NCBI GenBank assembly: GCA_963732765.1
Contig: CAVTAS010000010.1
Location: 496,001-560,000, forward strand
Source of the DNA: JANYHF01 sp963732765
Lineage (GTDB): Bacteria > Pseudomonadota > Alphaproteobacteria > Rhizobiales > Hyphomicrobiaceae
Direction: 5' to 3'
DNA: 64,000 nt
Positions within the stretch are counted from its first letter, which is position 1; each line of letters begins with the position of its first letter. A model generated the notes under the pieces. It saw only the letters and a list, made by a program, of their open reading frames with translations, did not search any database and was not told the origin of the DNA. Below, piece by piece: positions 52,547 to 60,925 of this stretch. Position numbers and translations under genes: made by a program.

Positions 52547-53400
52547 GCACGCTTCCGGTAGGCAAAGCCGATGGCGGCGAAGGCGACCGTCAGCAGCGTG
52601 ATGATCATGCAGATCGCCACCACCGCCGAGCGCGGCCACTGCTGGCCGGATTTCACGGTATCGACGATCAGGATGGATAGCGTCGGTGGTTTCGAGCCGC
52701 CGAGATAGTAGGGGCTGACGAAATCGCCGAAAGAGAGAATGAACGTGAAGACCGCGGCCACCACCAGTCCCGTTTTGGCCGCTGGGATGATGACCTGAAA
52801 CACGGTGTTGAGCCGGCCCGAACCGAGATTGTAGGCCGCTTCCACCAGCCGCTTGTCGATATTGGCAAGCGCGAAGGTCTGCAGGATCAGCACCAGTGGC
52901 AGGCACAGCGTCATGTAGCCGACCTCGGTTGCGAACGGGCTGTTCAGCATGGTGATGGTGCCGATGCCGACGACGCGGAAGATCGAGTTCAAAACGCCGT
53001 TCTCGGCCAGCAGCACTTGCCAGGAGTAGGTGCGCACGAGGTAGCTGGTGAAGAACGGAATGATCAGCAGAAAGATCGCCCAGCGCCGAGCCGAGTCGCT
53101 GACTTTGAAGGCCAGAAAGTAGCTGACGGGGAAGGCGAGCACCGAGGCGGCAATGGTCGCGATGACAGCGAGTTGCAGGGTCAGCCCATAAGCGTTCCAG
53201 AAGAACGGCTTGCTCAGCATGTTCGTCCAGTTGTCGAGGACGAAAGCGGGCTGCATACGGTAGTTCTTCACAAAGAAGAACGACATGGCGACCATGAAGA
53301 CCAGCGGCCCGACAAAGAACAAGCCCTGCCAGACGATCATGGGCAGCGCCCAGGTCCAGGCGTAGAGGCGCGAGCCAGTCTGTCGGGAAGGTGCGGCCAT
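52543..53400 (-). CDS. Pot-type ABC transporter, permease (PotB-like)
   Basis: A 285-residue six-helix permease. The EAA loop is RLVEAAYNLGSGRLNTVFQVIIPAA, described here by its ends and length. The N-terminal region LYAWTWALPMIVWQGLFFVGP begins the first helix. It lies 197 bp downstream of the binding-protein gene; that gap contains two hairpin repeats, a common way to make more binding protein than permease. Confidence 0.93.
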   Translation of the reverse strand: MAAPSRQTGSRLYAWTWALPMIVWQGLFFVGPLVFMVAMSFFFVKNYRMQPAFVLDNWTNMLSKPFFWNAYGLTLQLAVIATIAASVLAFPVSYFLAFKVSDSARRWAIFLLIIPFFTSYLVRTYSWQVLLAENGVLNSIFRVVGIGTITMLNSPFATEVGYMTLCLPLVLILQTFALANIDKRLVEAAYNLGSGRLNTVFQVIIPAAKTGLVVAAVFTFILSFGDFVSPYYLGGSKPPTLSILIVDTVKSGQQWPRSAVVAICMIITLLTVAFAAIGFAYRKRA

Positions 53401-53439
53401 GCGGGAATCCGGGTACAGACTAAGGAGGCGGGCACGGAC

Positions 53440-53480
53440 TCTCCTCTCCCCTTGCGCCTTTCGCGCAAGGGGAGAGGAGA
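53440..53480. repeat. CTCCTCTCCCC hairpin repeat
   Basis: A perfect 18-bp inverted repeat (53440-53457 / 53463-53480) with a five-base loop. Related hairpin at 53561-53588. Both lie between the binding-protein and permease genes of one operon. Confidence 0.9.
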
Positions 53481-53560
53481 CCGGTTCTCGCAGGCTACCA
53501 CTTGGGAGCCAAGAGCTACGCGGTCGGTGATTCCATCGCGCTGGCGCGCTCCGGGCGACA

Positions 53561-53588
53561 TCCTCTCCCCCTGAGAAGGGGGAGAGGA
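53561..53588. repeat. Second CTCTCCCC hairpin repeat, next to the binding-protein stop
   Basis: An 11-bp inverted repeat (53561-53571 / 53578-53588), ten bases from the stop of the solute-binding-protein gene on the minus strand. It could attenuate or protect the mRNA 3' end. Confidence 0.75.
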
Positions 53589-53597
53589 GAAGCTAGA

Positions 53598-54734
53598 TCA
53601 GCTCGCGCTCTTGTACTCGCTCCAGAAGCCGTTCCAGTCTTCCAGGCTCTGCTGCTTGGGTGTATCGCGATAGTGGATGCTGCCGTTCTTGATCAGCGTG
53701 ATCGGATTGTTGGCGGCGCCATCCACTTGCCCCGTACGCTGAGCTTCTTTCGGGTCCTTGTCGTTCAGCGCCTTCATGCCGGCCTTGGTGACGCAGAAGC
53801 CGGGATAGGCGGCCATGCGCGCCGAATGCACCTGACCCTCAGCCGACATCAGATACTGGATGAACTTCTTAGCGATGTCGGCCTTGGACGAGCCCTTGCC
53901 GATCGAATAGGACTCGGTCCACTGGATGCCGCCCTCTTTGGGCACCACGCTGGCGACCTTGGCGCCGTCCTTTTCAAGCACGCCGGTGATCCAGTCGCCG
54001 ATGCCGCACATAGCGTGCATCTCGCCGCTCTTCAGGCCCGAGAACGTGCCGTTGTAGTCGAAGAAGCCGCCGACCTGCGGGCGCAAGCTCATGGTGGTCT
54101 TCTTGACCGCGGCCCACTGGTCGGCCGTCAGATCCCACAGCTTGGCGCCGTTGCCATTGTAGAGGCTCATCATGCCCAGGCTGGGCAGGTGCCAGTCGAA
54201 GTGGCCGACATGGCCCTTCAGCTCCGGCTTCCAGAACGCCTTATAGCTCATGGCCTCTTCCTTCGACACCTTCTCGGTGTTGTAGGAGACGCCGAGATGG
54301 CCAAAGCGCAGCATCACGGAATAGAGCTTGCCGTCTTTCCAGTGTCCGGGGAACTTCTTGAAGTCGTCATAGAGCATGTCGTCGAACGGATAATCGGCGG
54401 CATTCAGCTCCTCGATGTAGCCGGCCGCATTCAGCTGCTGCACGAATTCGGCGTCCGAGAGGATGAGGTCGTAGGTGCCCGGAGGCGATTGCGAAATGAG
54501 CCCGAGCATGTTGTCGCCGCCGGCATAGTATTTCGGCTTGAACTTGACGTTGTTGGCAGCCTCGAATTCGGCCACCATATCCGGCTCGGCATGGCCGTAC
54601 CAGGCCAGCACGTTGATTTCGGTGGGCGCTGCCCAGGCACGCGAGATGTAGGGCATCGAGAGCGCGGTGATGCTGGCCGCAGCTCCTTTCAAGATGCTTC
54701 GGCGTGAAGCTGGCAAAAGAATCCGCTCTGTCAT
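53598..54734 (-). CDS. Pot-type ABC transporter, periplasmic binding protein
   Basis: A 378-residue PotD-like protein. The N-terminus MTERILLPASRRSILKGAAA has a twin-arginine-type SRR motif and hydrophobic stretch, suggesting Tat export, with cleavage near AWA-APTE. Family segments are LAWYGHAEPDMVAEFE, YDLILSDAEFVQQL, LGVSYNTEKV and IQWTESYSIGKGS. It leads the transporter operon and is downstream of the LysR gene in the same orientation (117 bp gap). Confidence 0.92.
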   Translation of the reverse strand: MTERILLPASRRSILKGAAASITALSMPYISRAWAAPTEINVLAWYGHAEPDMVAEFEAANNVKFKPKYYAGGDNMLGLISQSPPGTYDLILSDAEFVQQLNAAGYIEELNAADYPFDDMLYDDFKKFPGHWKDGKLYSVMLRFGHLGVSYNTEKVSKEEAMSYKAFWKPELKGHVGHFDWHLPSLGMMSLYNGNGAKLWDLTADQWAAVKKTTMSLRPQVGGFFDYNGTFSGLKSGEMHAMCGIGDWITGVLEKDGAKVASVVPKEGGIQWTESYSIGKGSSKADIAKKFIQYLMSAEGQVHSARMAAYPGFCVTKAGMKALNDKDPKEAQRTGQVDGAANNPITLIKNGSIHYRDTPKQQSLEDWNGFWSEYKSAS

Positions 54735-54851
54735 GCTGGTCCTCCAAACGACGATTAAAACCGGAACGTCACCATTCTCCCACGGCTATCAGGCTAGAAC
54801 GGGACTGCGGCACAGCACAATAGAAGCTGCAAATGAATCGATGAGACGTTC

Positions 54852-55766
54852 TTATCCTGCGTCCGAGCGGAACGGACGGTCGATTTTGATGAGATCGGTT
54901 TGCCCGGAATCCTGCAAGGATTTCATGAGCGTCGTCGCCAGCATCAGCCCGGCCGTCGACAACGCCGAGTGCTTGTAGTGCAGCCCGACATGGACATCGT
55001 TCAAGGGCGGCAGGCCATCGGGCTCGGTCAGAATGCGCATGCCCGACAGCAGCGTGCGCCGGGTGAGCGCGGTGACGCCCCATCCCGCCAGAACGGCATT
55101 CTGCAGGCCGCTGACGCCGGGACTGCTGTAGACGATGCGCCAGCGGCGCTCGATCTGATCGAGCGCCCGGGTCATGCGCTCGCGATATTCGCAGCCGGTG
55201 TGGTGGGCGACCAATAGCAGCGGGTCCTTGAGATGGACGTCGCCGTCCGAGGCGGCGGCCCAGACCGGCCGTTCGGCCCAGGCAAAAGCCAAGTTGGCGT
55301 GGGCCTGCCGCTCATACATGGCGATGGCGATGTCGAGCTGACCCTCCTCGAACTTGTGCAGCAGGCTGGGGCTGAGATCACAATAGACCTCCAGTTCCAC
55401 CTCGGCATGGGTGCGCATGAAACTTCCGAGCGCTGCCTGGAAAAACGCCACCGCATAGTCGATTGGCAGTCCGACGCGCAACCGCCCGGTACGCGGCTGC
55501 TGGCTAAGTTCGGCCACCGCCCCGTCGTTCAGCGCCAGCATCTGGCGCGCAAACCGGATCAGCAGCGTGCCTTCGGGCGTCAGGGCCACCACGCGACCGC
55601 TGGTATCGAGCAGCCGGCACTCCAGGATTTCCTCCAGCCGCCGGATCTGCAGGCTGACCGCCGGCTGCGTGCGCCCCATGATCTCGCCGGCACGGGTAAA
55701 ACTCTTGAGCTCAGCCACCGCGACGAAGGTGCGCAGCATGTCGGTCGGCAGATTCTGGTGCCGCAT
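54852..55766 (-). CDS. LysR family transcriptional regulator
   Basis: A 304-residue regulator. The winged helix is at 1-65 (LRTFVAVAELKSFTRAGEIMGRTQPAVSLQIRRLE), followed by a LysR effector-binding domain of normal length. It is divergent from creatininase across 115 bp and upstream of the Pot-type operon. By the usual LysR logic it should control one or both in response to a substrate; that is inference. Confidence 0.93.
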   Translation of the reverse strand: MRHQNLPTDMLRTFVAVAELKSFTRAGEIMGRTQPAVSLQIRRLEEILECRLLDTSGRVVALTPEGTLLIRFARQMLALNDGAVAELSQQPRTGRLRVGLPIDYAVAFFQAALGSFMRTHAEVELEVYCDLSPSLLHKFEEGQLDIAIAMYERQAHANLAFAWAERPVWAAASDGDVHLKDPLLLVAHHTGCEYRERMTRALDQIERRWRIVYSSPGVSGLQNAVLAGWGVTALTRRTLLSGMRILTEPDGLPPLNDVHVGLHYKHSALSTAGLMLATTLMKSLQDSGQTDLIKIDRPFRSDAG

Positions 55767-55831
55767 TGGCGCTCCCGCTTATAGCAGCATTGGCCGAATA
55801 TATTTCCCGAAGGATTTCAGGCGGGCTTAGG

Positions 55832-55871
55832 CTTGGCAAGACCTCATTTTGCCCAGACTTCAATTGCCAAG
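55832..55871. promoter_or_regulatory. Inverted repeat in the LysR-creatininase promoter region
   Basis: CTTGGCAA at 55832-55839 is repeated in inverse at 55864-55871 (TTGCCAAG), centres 32 bp apart, about three helical turns. The right half is 10 bp from the creatininase start. It could be a regulator site or leader structure. Confidence 0.4.
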
Positions 55872-55881
55872 AGGACACCGC

Positions 55882-56664
55882 ATGACAGCCACTTCGAGCA
55901 TGCTGGCCGAACTGACCTGGGATGAATTCCGCAACACCGCAGCTGACGGGACGCGCCCCGTCCTGCTGCCGATGGGCTCGACCGAGCAGCACGGCCTGCA
56001 TTTGCCGCTGAACACCGATCAGCTGCTGCCGACCGAAGTCAGCCGCCGGGTTGCCGCTCTGCAATCGGCCCTGATCGCCCCGACCCTGACTTACGGCTAT
56101 AAGTCGCAACAGCGGGCCGGCGGCGGCAACTGGTTTCCGGGCACACTCAGCCTCGATGGAGCGACGCTAGTCGGGCTGGTCAAGACCGTGCTTACCGAGT
56201 TGGCCCGCCACGGGTCGCGAAAATTCTGTATCGTCAACGGCCACTACGAGAATTCGTGGTTCCTGCATGAGGCCGTGGACTTGGCGCTGAAGGAATTGCG
56301 TTGGGATGGCGTGCGCGATGCGCGGGTGATCCTCCTCTCCTACTGGGATTTCATCGGCCCCGATACCATCGCCAAGATCTATCCCGACGGCTTTGCCGGC
56401 GTTGAGCTGGAGCATGCCGGCGTCATGGAAACCTCCATGATGTTGGCCGCCCATCCGCATCTGGTGAAACTGGATCGCGCCGACGACCACCCACCGGCAA
56501 AGTTCCCGCCCTACGATATCTATCCGCCGCACACGGAGCTTACCCCCAAGGCTGGCAGCCTGACGTCGCCCAAGCGTGCCACGGCCGAGAAGGGCGCGTT
56601 CCTGTTCGATGTCACCAGCCGGGGTATTGCCGAAACCCTGAAACGCGAATTCGGCTCGACTTAA
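55882..56664 (+). CDS. Creatininase (creatinine amidohydrolase)
   Basis: A 260-residue metal enzyme that opens creatinine to creatine. All metal ligands of the Pseudomonas enzyme are conserved with a one-residue offset: E35, H37 and D46 in STEQHGLHLPLNTD, H121 and E123 in VNGHYEN. The segments YGYKSQQRAGGGNWFPGT, LSYWDF and DHPPAKFPPYDI also match. An AGAGGA site precedes ATG 55882. Together with the downstream creatinase it forms a two-step pathway to sarcosine and urea. Confidence 0.93.
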   Translation: MTATSSMLAELTWDEFRNTAADGTRPVLLPMGSTEQHGLHLPLNTDQLLPTEVSRRVAALQSALIAPTLTYGYKSQQRAGGGNWFPGTLSLDGATLVGLVKTVLTELARHGSRKFCIVNGHYENSWFLHEAVDLALKELRWDGVRDARVILLSYWDFIGPDTIAKIYPDGFAGVELEHAGVMETSMMLAAHPHLVKLDRADDHPPAKFPPYDIYPPHTELTPKAGSLTSPKRATAEKGAFLFDVTSRGIAETLKREFGST

Positions 56665-56670
56665 ACGGCG

Positions 56671-56763
56671 AACTAAACGGGGACAGTTTACTTATATCGC
56701 GCCAAAAGGCTTATATGGATCGATGACGGTGACGCGATATAAGTAAACTGTCCCCGTTTAGTT
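56671..56763. repeat. Perfect 31-bp inverted repeat, AAACGGGGACAG type, copy 2
   Basis: Arms 56671-56701 and 56733-56763 are exact reverse complements; the 31-base loop is unrelated to that of copy 1 at 9007-9100. Arms of the two copies are identical except at base 3, where a T:A pair has become C:G on both sides. The element lies between the creatininase and creatinase genes. Confidence 0.97.
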
Positions 56764-56804
56764 CTATCCCCGTTTCATTCAACCAAACACCAACGGAGGA
56801 ACTC

Positions 56805-58040
56805 ATGGCCGCCAAAGTCAAAGCCAGCATCGAAGACATGCTGCATGTCACCAAGTGGCACAACGGCGACAAGCGCTGGTCGCCGTTCTCGGATGCCGAG
56901 ATGACGCGGCGCCAGAACGACATCCGCGCGCATATGGCGACCGCGAAAGTGGATGCCGCTCTGTTCACGTCCTATCACAACATCTGCTACTATTCCGGGT
57001 TCCTCTATTGCTACTTCGGCCGCAAGTACGGCATGGTCATCGATCAGCAGAAGGCAACGACCGTCACGGCGGCCATCGATGGCGGCCAACCCTGGCGGCG
57101 CACTTTTGGTGACAACATTACCTATACGGACTGGAAAAAAGACAACTACTATACTGCCGTGAAATCCCTGACCAAGGGCGTCAAGCGGCTCGGCATCGAG
57201 TTCGACCATGTCTCCATCGCGTTCCGCAAGGAACTGGAGGAAGCGTTCCCGGGCGTCGAACTGGTTGACATCGCTCAGCCGGCGATGTGGCTGCGCACGG
57301 TGAAATCGGCCGAGGAACACAAGCATATCCGCGAATGCACCCGCATCTGTAATGTCGGCGCGCGCGCCGTCATGGGCGCCATCAAGGAAGGCGTACCCGA
57401 GCACGAGGTGGCGCTCGCCTCTACGAACGCGATGATCCGCGAGATCGCCAAGAGCTTTCCGTTTGTCGAGCTGATGGACACCTGGACCTGGTTCCAATCG
57501 GGACTGGAAACCGATGGCGCGCACAATCCCGTGACCAACAAGAAGGTACAGAAGGGAGATATTTTATCGCTCAACTGTTTCCCGATGATCTTCGGCTATT
57601 ACACCGCCATCGAGCGCACGCTGTTCTGCGATCACGCCTCCAACGCGCATATGGATCTCTGGACCAAGAACTGCGAGGTCATGAAGGTCGGCAGCGATTT
57701 GATGCAACCGGGAAAGAAATGCTCGGAAATCGCGTTGGAACTGAACGACCTCTACCGCAGCTGGGACCTGCTGAAATACCGCTCGTTCGGCTACGGACAT
57801 TCCTTCGGCGTGCTCTGCCACTACTACGGCCGCGAGGCCGGCGTGGAACTGCGCGAGGACGTCGACACTGTGCTCCAACCCGGTATGGTCGTCTCGATGG
57901 AACCGATGATCATGATCCCTGAAGGCCAGCCCGGCGCCGGCGGCTACCGCGAGCACGACATCTTCATCATCACAGACAAGGGCGCCGAGAATATCACCAA
58001 CTTCCCCTACGGACCCGAGCACATGATCATCAAGGGGTGA
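56805..58040 (+). CDS. Creatinase (creatine amidinohydrolase), M24 fold
   Basis: A 411-residue enzyme that hydrolyses creatine to sarcosine and urea. It aligns over its full length with Pseudomonas putida creatinase. Catalytic H240 (TDGAHNP) and E270 (TAIER), with R343 (YYGREAG) and E366 (SMEPMIM), correspond to H232, E262, R335 and E358 there. The long conserved blocks ELMDTWTWFQSG and YGHSFGVLCHYYGREAG support the specific call over a generic M24 peptidase. A GGAGGAAC ribosome site precedes ATG 56805. Confidence 0.94.
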   Translation: MAAKVKASIEDMLHVTKWHNGDKRWSPFSDAEMTRRQNDIRAHMATAKVDAALFTSYHNICYYSGFLYCYFGRKYGMVIDQQKATTVTAAIDGGQPWRRTFGDNITYTDWKKDNYYTAVKSLTKGVKRLGIEFDHVSIAFRKELEEAFPGVELVDIAQPAMWLRTVKSAEEHKHIRECTRICNVGARAVMGAIKEGVPEHEVALASTNAMIREIAKSFPFVELMDTWTWFQSGLETDGAHNPVTNKKVQKGDILSLNCFPMIFGYYTAIERTLFCDHASNAHMDLWTKNCEVMKVGSDLMQPGKKCSEIALELNDLYRSWDLLKYRSFGYGHSFGVLCHYYGREAGVELREDVDTVLQPGMVVSMEPMIMIPEGQPGAGGYREHDIFIITDKGAENITNFPYGPEHMIIKG

Positions 58041-58415
58041 CGCCGTCGTCGCTGGTTCGAATCTGGACAGCCGCGTGACGGTTCGTAAAACTTGCAAAGC
58101 GCGCCGTCATATCGTCAGGACACGCCCTGCTGCCAGACGACCGGCACCACCCCGAAGGCTGATCATTGCGACGAGCCATTTGCGGCCGGGTTCCGTCTCT
58201 TTCTATTCGTCGAAATTTTGAGGGGAATAGGCACGCCATCGGCGCGTACGTCGAACCGTCGACGGGCACAATCGTTAGGCAGCTGGCGATGGGCGGTCAA
58301 CCGTAGCGCACGCTGTGACTCGCCTACGATCTTGATCGCGATCAATGAAAAAGGACGCATGCTCCGTCATCTTGGCGGCCACTCGCATCGTTGAGTGCGA
58401 TGACCGGAGCCCATC
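58041..58415. other. 375-bp gene-free stretch after creatinase
   Basis: Short open frames here lack family features. The notable content is a perfect FNR-type palindrome at 58332-58345, listed separately, in front of the DUF4386 gene. Confidence 0.5.
58332..58345. promoter_or_regulatory. FNR/FixK-type box, TTGATCGCGATCAA
   Basis: A perfect 14-bp palindrome that equals the consensus TTGAT-N4-ATCAA of FNR/FixK regulators, 70 bp ahead of the DUF4386 start. A Crp/Fnr family gene lies 2 kb downstream. Confidence 0.7.
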
Positions 58416-59132
58416 ATGACCACCACGGAATCCTCGCCATTGCCTGGCAGATATGCTGCCTTTTTTCTCATCCTCCAGTATTGCCTGATGCTATCGGCAT
58501 TCATCATTCTATCGAGCGCCATCAACTGGCCGGTCAGCCTTGATGATCCAGCAGATATCGCGTTGCCCAGGGTGATCGCTCAAGCGACACCCATGACGAT
58601 CGGTTACGTCTGCTACGGTCTGGTCGCCCTGCTGTTTGTGCCGGCAACCGCAGCCCTGAATACCCGGCTCGGCATCACCGGTCCCCTGGCCGGAGCCACG
58701 CTTGCCTTGGCTGCCATCTCCACGGTGGCGAAGTTGATCGGTATTTGCCGCTGGCTGTTCGCGATGCCGGTGTTGGCCCAAGCGTACGTCCAGCCCGGGT
58801 CCGACAAAGCCACGCTGACCGTCTTGTTCGACGTACTGAACAGCTATGCCGGCAACATCGGTGAGATTATCGGCGTCAGCCTGGTCAGCGGAATTTGGAC
58901 CCTGATCATGGGCGGCGTCATATTCGGGACGCCCGGGCGCTGGACCAAGCTGCTGGGCAGCGTTGTGATCGTTACGGCTGTGCTGCTCCTTCTCACGGTT
59001 CCGGAAGGCTTTGGCATGCAAACAATTTTCGGCATTCCGATGGATAACCTCCTGACGGTCAACGGATTTTCTTGGCAGCACGGCCTGCTCGCCATCGGTC
59101 TGTGGTCATTGACGCCAGCCCGTCGCGCCTAG
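58416..59132 (+). CDS. DUF4386 integral membrane protein
   Basis: A 238-residue protein with about six hydrophobic segments (for example YAAFFLILQYCLMLSAFII, MTIGYVCYGLVALLFVPA, TLIMGGVIFGTPG). The layout and loop sequences fit DUF4386, whose function is unknown. It is preceded by the FNR-type box, so it may respond to oxygen or redox state. The epimerase-like gene follows after 93 bp. Confidence 0.7.
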   Translation: MTTTESSPLPGRYAAFFLILQYCLMLSAFIILSSAINWPVSLDDPADIALPRVIAQATPMTIGYVCYGLVALLFVPATAALNTRLGITGPLAGATLALAAISTVAKLIGICRWLFAMPVLAQAYVQPGSDKATLTVLFDVLNSYAGNIGEIIGVSLVSGIWTLIMGGVIFGTPGRWTKLLGSVVIVTAVLLLLTVPEGFGMQTIFGIPMDNLLTVNGFSWQHGLLAIGLWSLTPARRA

Positions 59133-59225
59133 CCCTCGGTCTCATCAAGCAGGAACGGGCGCGACGCCCTGTTGTTCGATAACAACGACACCGCTCCAAT
59201 CTCTGCTCACGCGAAAAACTCTCTT

Positions 59226-60182
59226 ATGACCAGCTCTGCACCCGCCACCCGTGCGTCTCACATCGTATTGGGCTCCGGCCCGCTGGGACGCGCAACAGCC
59301 AGCGCGCTGAAAAGGGCGGGTGCTGACGTCGTGCTCGTCAACCGGTCAGGAACGGTCGACAACGCACCGGCAGGGGTGGCGGTCCTCCCCGGTGACCTCA
59401 GCGCCCCGCAGGCTCTGATGTCATCTTTGACCGCCGCCTCTGCCGTCTACTTCTGTGCCCAGCCGCCCTACCACCGCTGGCCAGAGGAGTTCCCAGCCCT
59501 GCAGGCTTCGGCTTGCCGGCTGGCCGCACACCTCAAGGCGCGCATGATCGTAGCGGAGAACCTCTACGGCTACGGACCGGTTGACCGGCCAATGACTGAA
59601 GACATGCCACTCAGGCCGAACACTCGCAAAGGCAAGGTCCGCGCCGACATGCATGTCGCCCTGATGAAACTGCACCAGGCCGGAACAATCGAGGTCGCCG
59701 TCGCCCGTGGCTCGGACTTCTTTGGCCCGCACGTCGCAGGTTCGGCAGCGGGAGAGCGCGCGTTCAAGGCGATCGTGGCGGGCAAGCCGGTCGAATACCT
59801 CGGAAGCCTCGACGAACCACACAGCTACACGTTCGTTGAGGACTTCGGCACGGCGCTGGCCAAGCTTGGCTTGGACCCGCGCTCACTCGGACACGTCTGG
59901 CATGTTCCCAACGCCCCTGCCGTGACCAGTCGCGCATTTTTCCAGATGGCGTTCGACCTCGCCGAGCGGAGCCCCAAGTTCCGCAAGATCGGCATGATCG
60001 AAATGAAACTGCTGGGCCTGTTCATCCCACCCCTCAGGGAAATGGTCGAGATGATCTATGAGTTTGACCGGCCGTTCCTTGTCGATGACAGCAAGTTCAA
60101 GACCACCTTTGGCGATATCGCGACGCCACTGAGTGTGTCATTGGCCCGTACGGTCGCCTGGACACGGGACGGTGCCGTGTAG
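59226..60182 (+). CDS. NAD-dependent epimerase/dehydratase-like protein
   Basis: A 318-residue extended SDR from ATG 59226 (MTSSAPATRASHIVLGSGPL). The Rossmann motif is GSGPLGRATASAL; SAVYFCAQPPYHRW, NLYGYGPVDRPM and GSDFFGPHV follow. The catalytic YxxxK appears degenerate, as in atypical extended SDRs. Substrate not inferable. Confidence 0.78.
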   Translation: MTSSAPATRASHIVLGSGPLGRATASALKRAGADVVLVNRSGTVDNAPAGVAVLPGDLSAPQALMSSLTAASAVYFCAQPPYHRWPEEFPALQASACRLAAHLKARMIVAENLYGYGPVDRPMTEDMPLRPNTRKGKVRADMHVALMKLHQAGTIEVAVARGSDFFGPHVAGSAAGERAFKAIVAGKPVEYLGSLDEPHSYTFVEDFGTALAKLGLDPRSLGHVWHVPNAPAVTSRAFFQMAFDLAERSPKFRKIGMIEMKLLGLFIPPLREMVEMIYEFDRPFLVDDSKFKTTFGDIATPLSVSLARTVAWTRDGAV

Positions 60183-60303
60183 CCAAGTCCAGAGAAGCCG
60201 GCCCAAGAGCGCCTCGCGCGCCAATGCAATTTGACATGTCGGAGGCATGTCCGTGTGGCACACTCCGGTCAGATGTTTCACCACCTTGGTTTGACCCGCC
60301 AAC

Positions 60304-60915
60304 ATGAACGCATCCGACCCCGCCTTTGCCAAATTCATCGCCTACCTGTCGCGCATTGTTACGCCGCTCGTGCTGTCGAACACGACGATCGCTGCCCTGG
60401 CGAGTGCGTCCGACCTGCGTGAGTTTAAAGCCAAGGATCATGTGCTGAGCGCTGGCGACGTGGCGGACCATCTGTTTTTCGTTCACCGCGGTCTGATCCG
60501 CTACTACTACCTCGACAAGGAGAATGGCAACGAGAAGACCGGACAATTTTTCGACGCCGGAAGCCTCTACACGGATGTCACCAGCTTCGCCTCCCGCCAG
60601 GCCAGCCGGCAATACATTCAGACGCTTGAGAACAGCGAAATCGTCTTTATACCACATGCTGCTGTTGCGCAGGCCTATGACGCCGACCATGCGCTCGAGC
60701 GGTTCGGGCGGCTGATGATGCAAATGGCTCTGATCGGGTCGCAGCACCGCAACCACAGCATCATGACGGACACGTTGGACAAGCGCTATGCACATTTCAT
60801 CCGTTCACGCCCTGAACTTGTCGGGCGCGTCCCACAGTACATTGTGGCGAGTTATCTCGGAGTGACCCCCGAGGCCATCTCGCGATCGAGGCGCCGATCG
60901 ACGCGCCCTGCGTGA
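60304..60915 (+). CDS. Crp/Fnr family transcriptional regulator
   Basis: A 203-residue protein with a cyclic-nucleotide-binding-like beta-barrel (about 30-140) and a short C-terminal helix-turn-helix (VPQYIVASYLGVTPEAISRSRRR). The recognition helix has E190, S193 and R194, the E-x-x-S-R pattern that FNR uses to read TTGAT. There are no N-terminal cluster cysteines, so it is not an oxygen sensor of the FNR kind. The C-terminal end is short compared with classic Crp. Confidence 0.85.
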   Translation: MNASDPAFAKFIAYLSRIVTPLVLSNTTIAALASASDLREFKAKDHVLSAGDVADHLFFVHRGLIRYYYLDKENGNEKTGQFFDAGSLYTDVTSFASRQASRQYIQTLENSEIVFIPHAAVAQAYDADHALERFGRLMMQMALIGSQHRNHSIMTDTLDKRYAHFIRSRPELVGRVPQYIVASYLGVTPEAISRSRRRSTRPA

Positions 60916-60925
60916 TAGGTCGCTC

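Noticed and set aside
58163..58360. Small basic protein on the minus strand between creatinase and the DUF4386 gene
   Set aside because: No ribosome site, no family-like features, and it overlaps the FNR-type box region.
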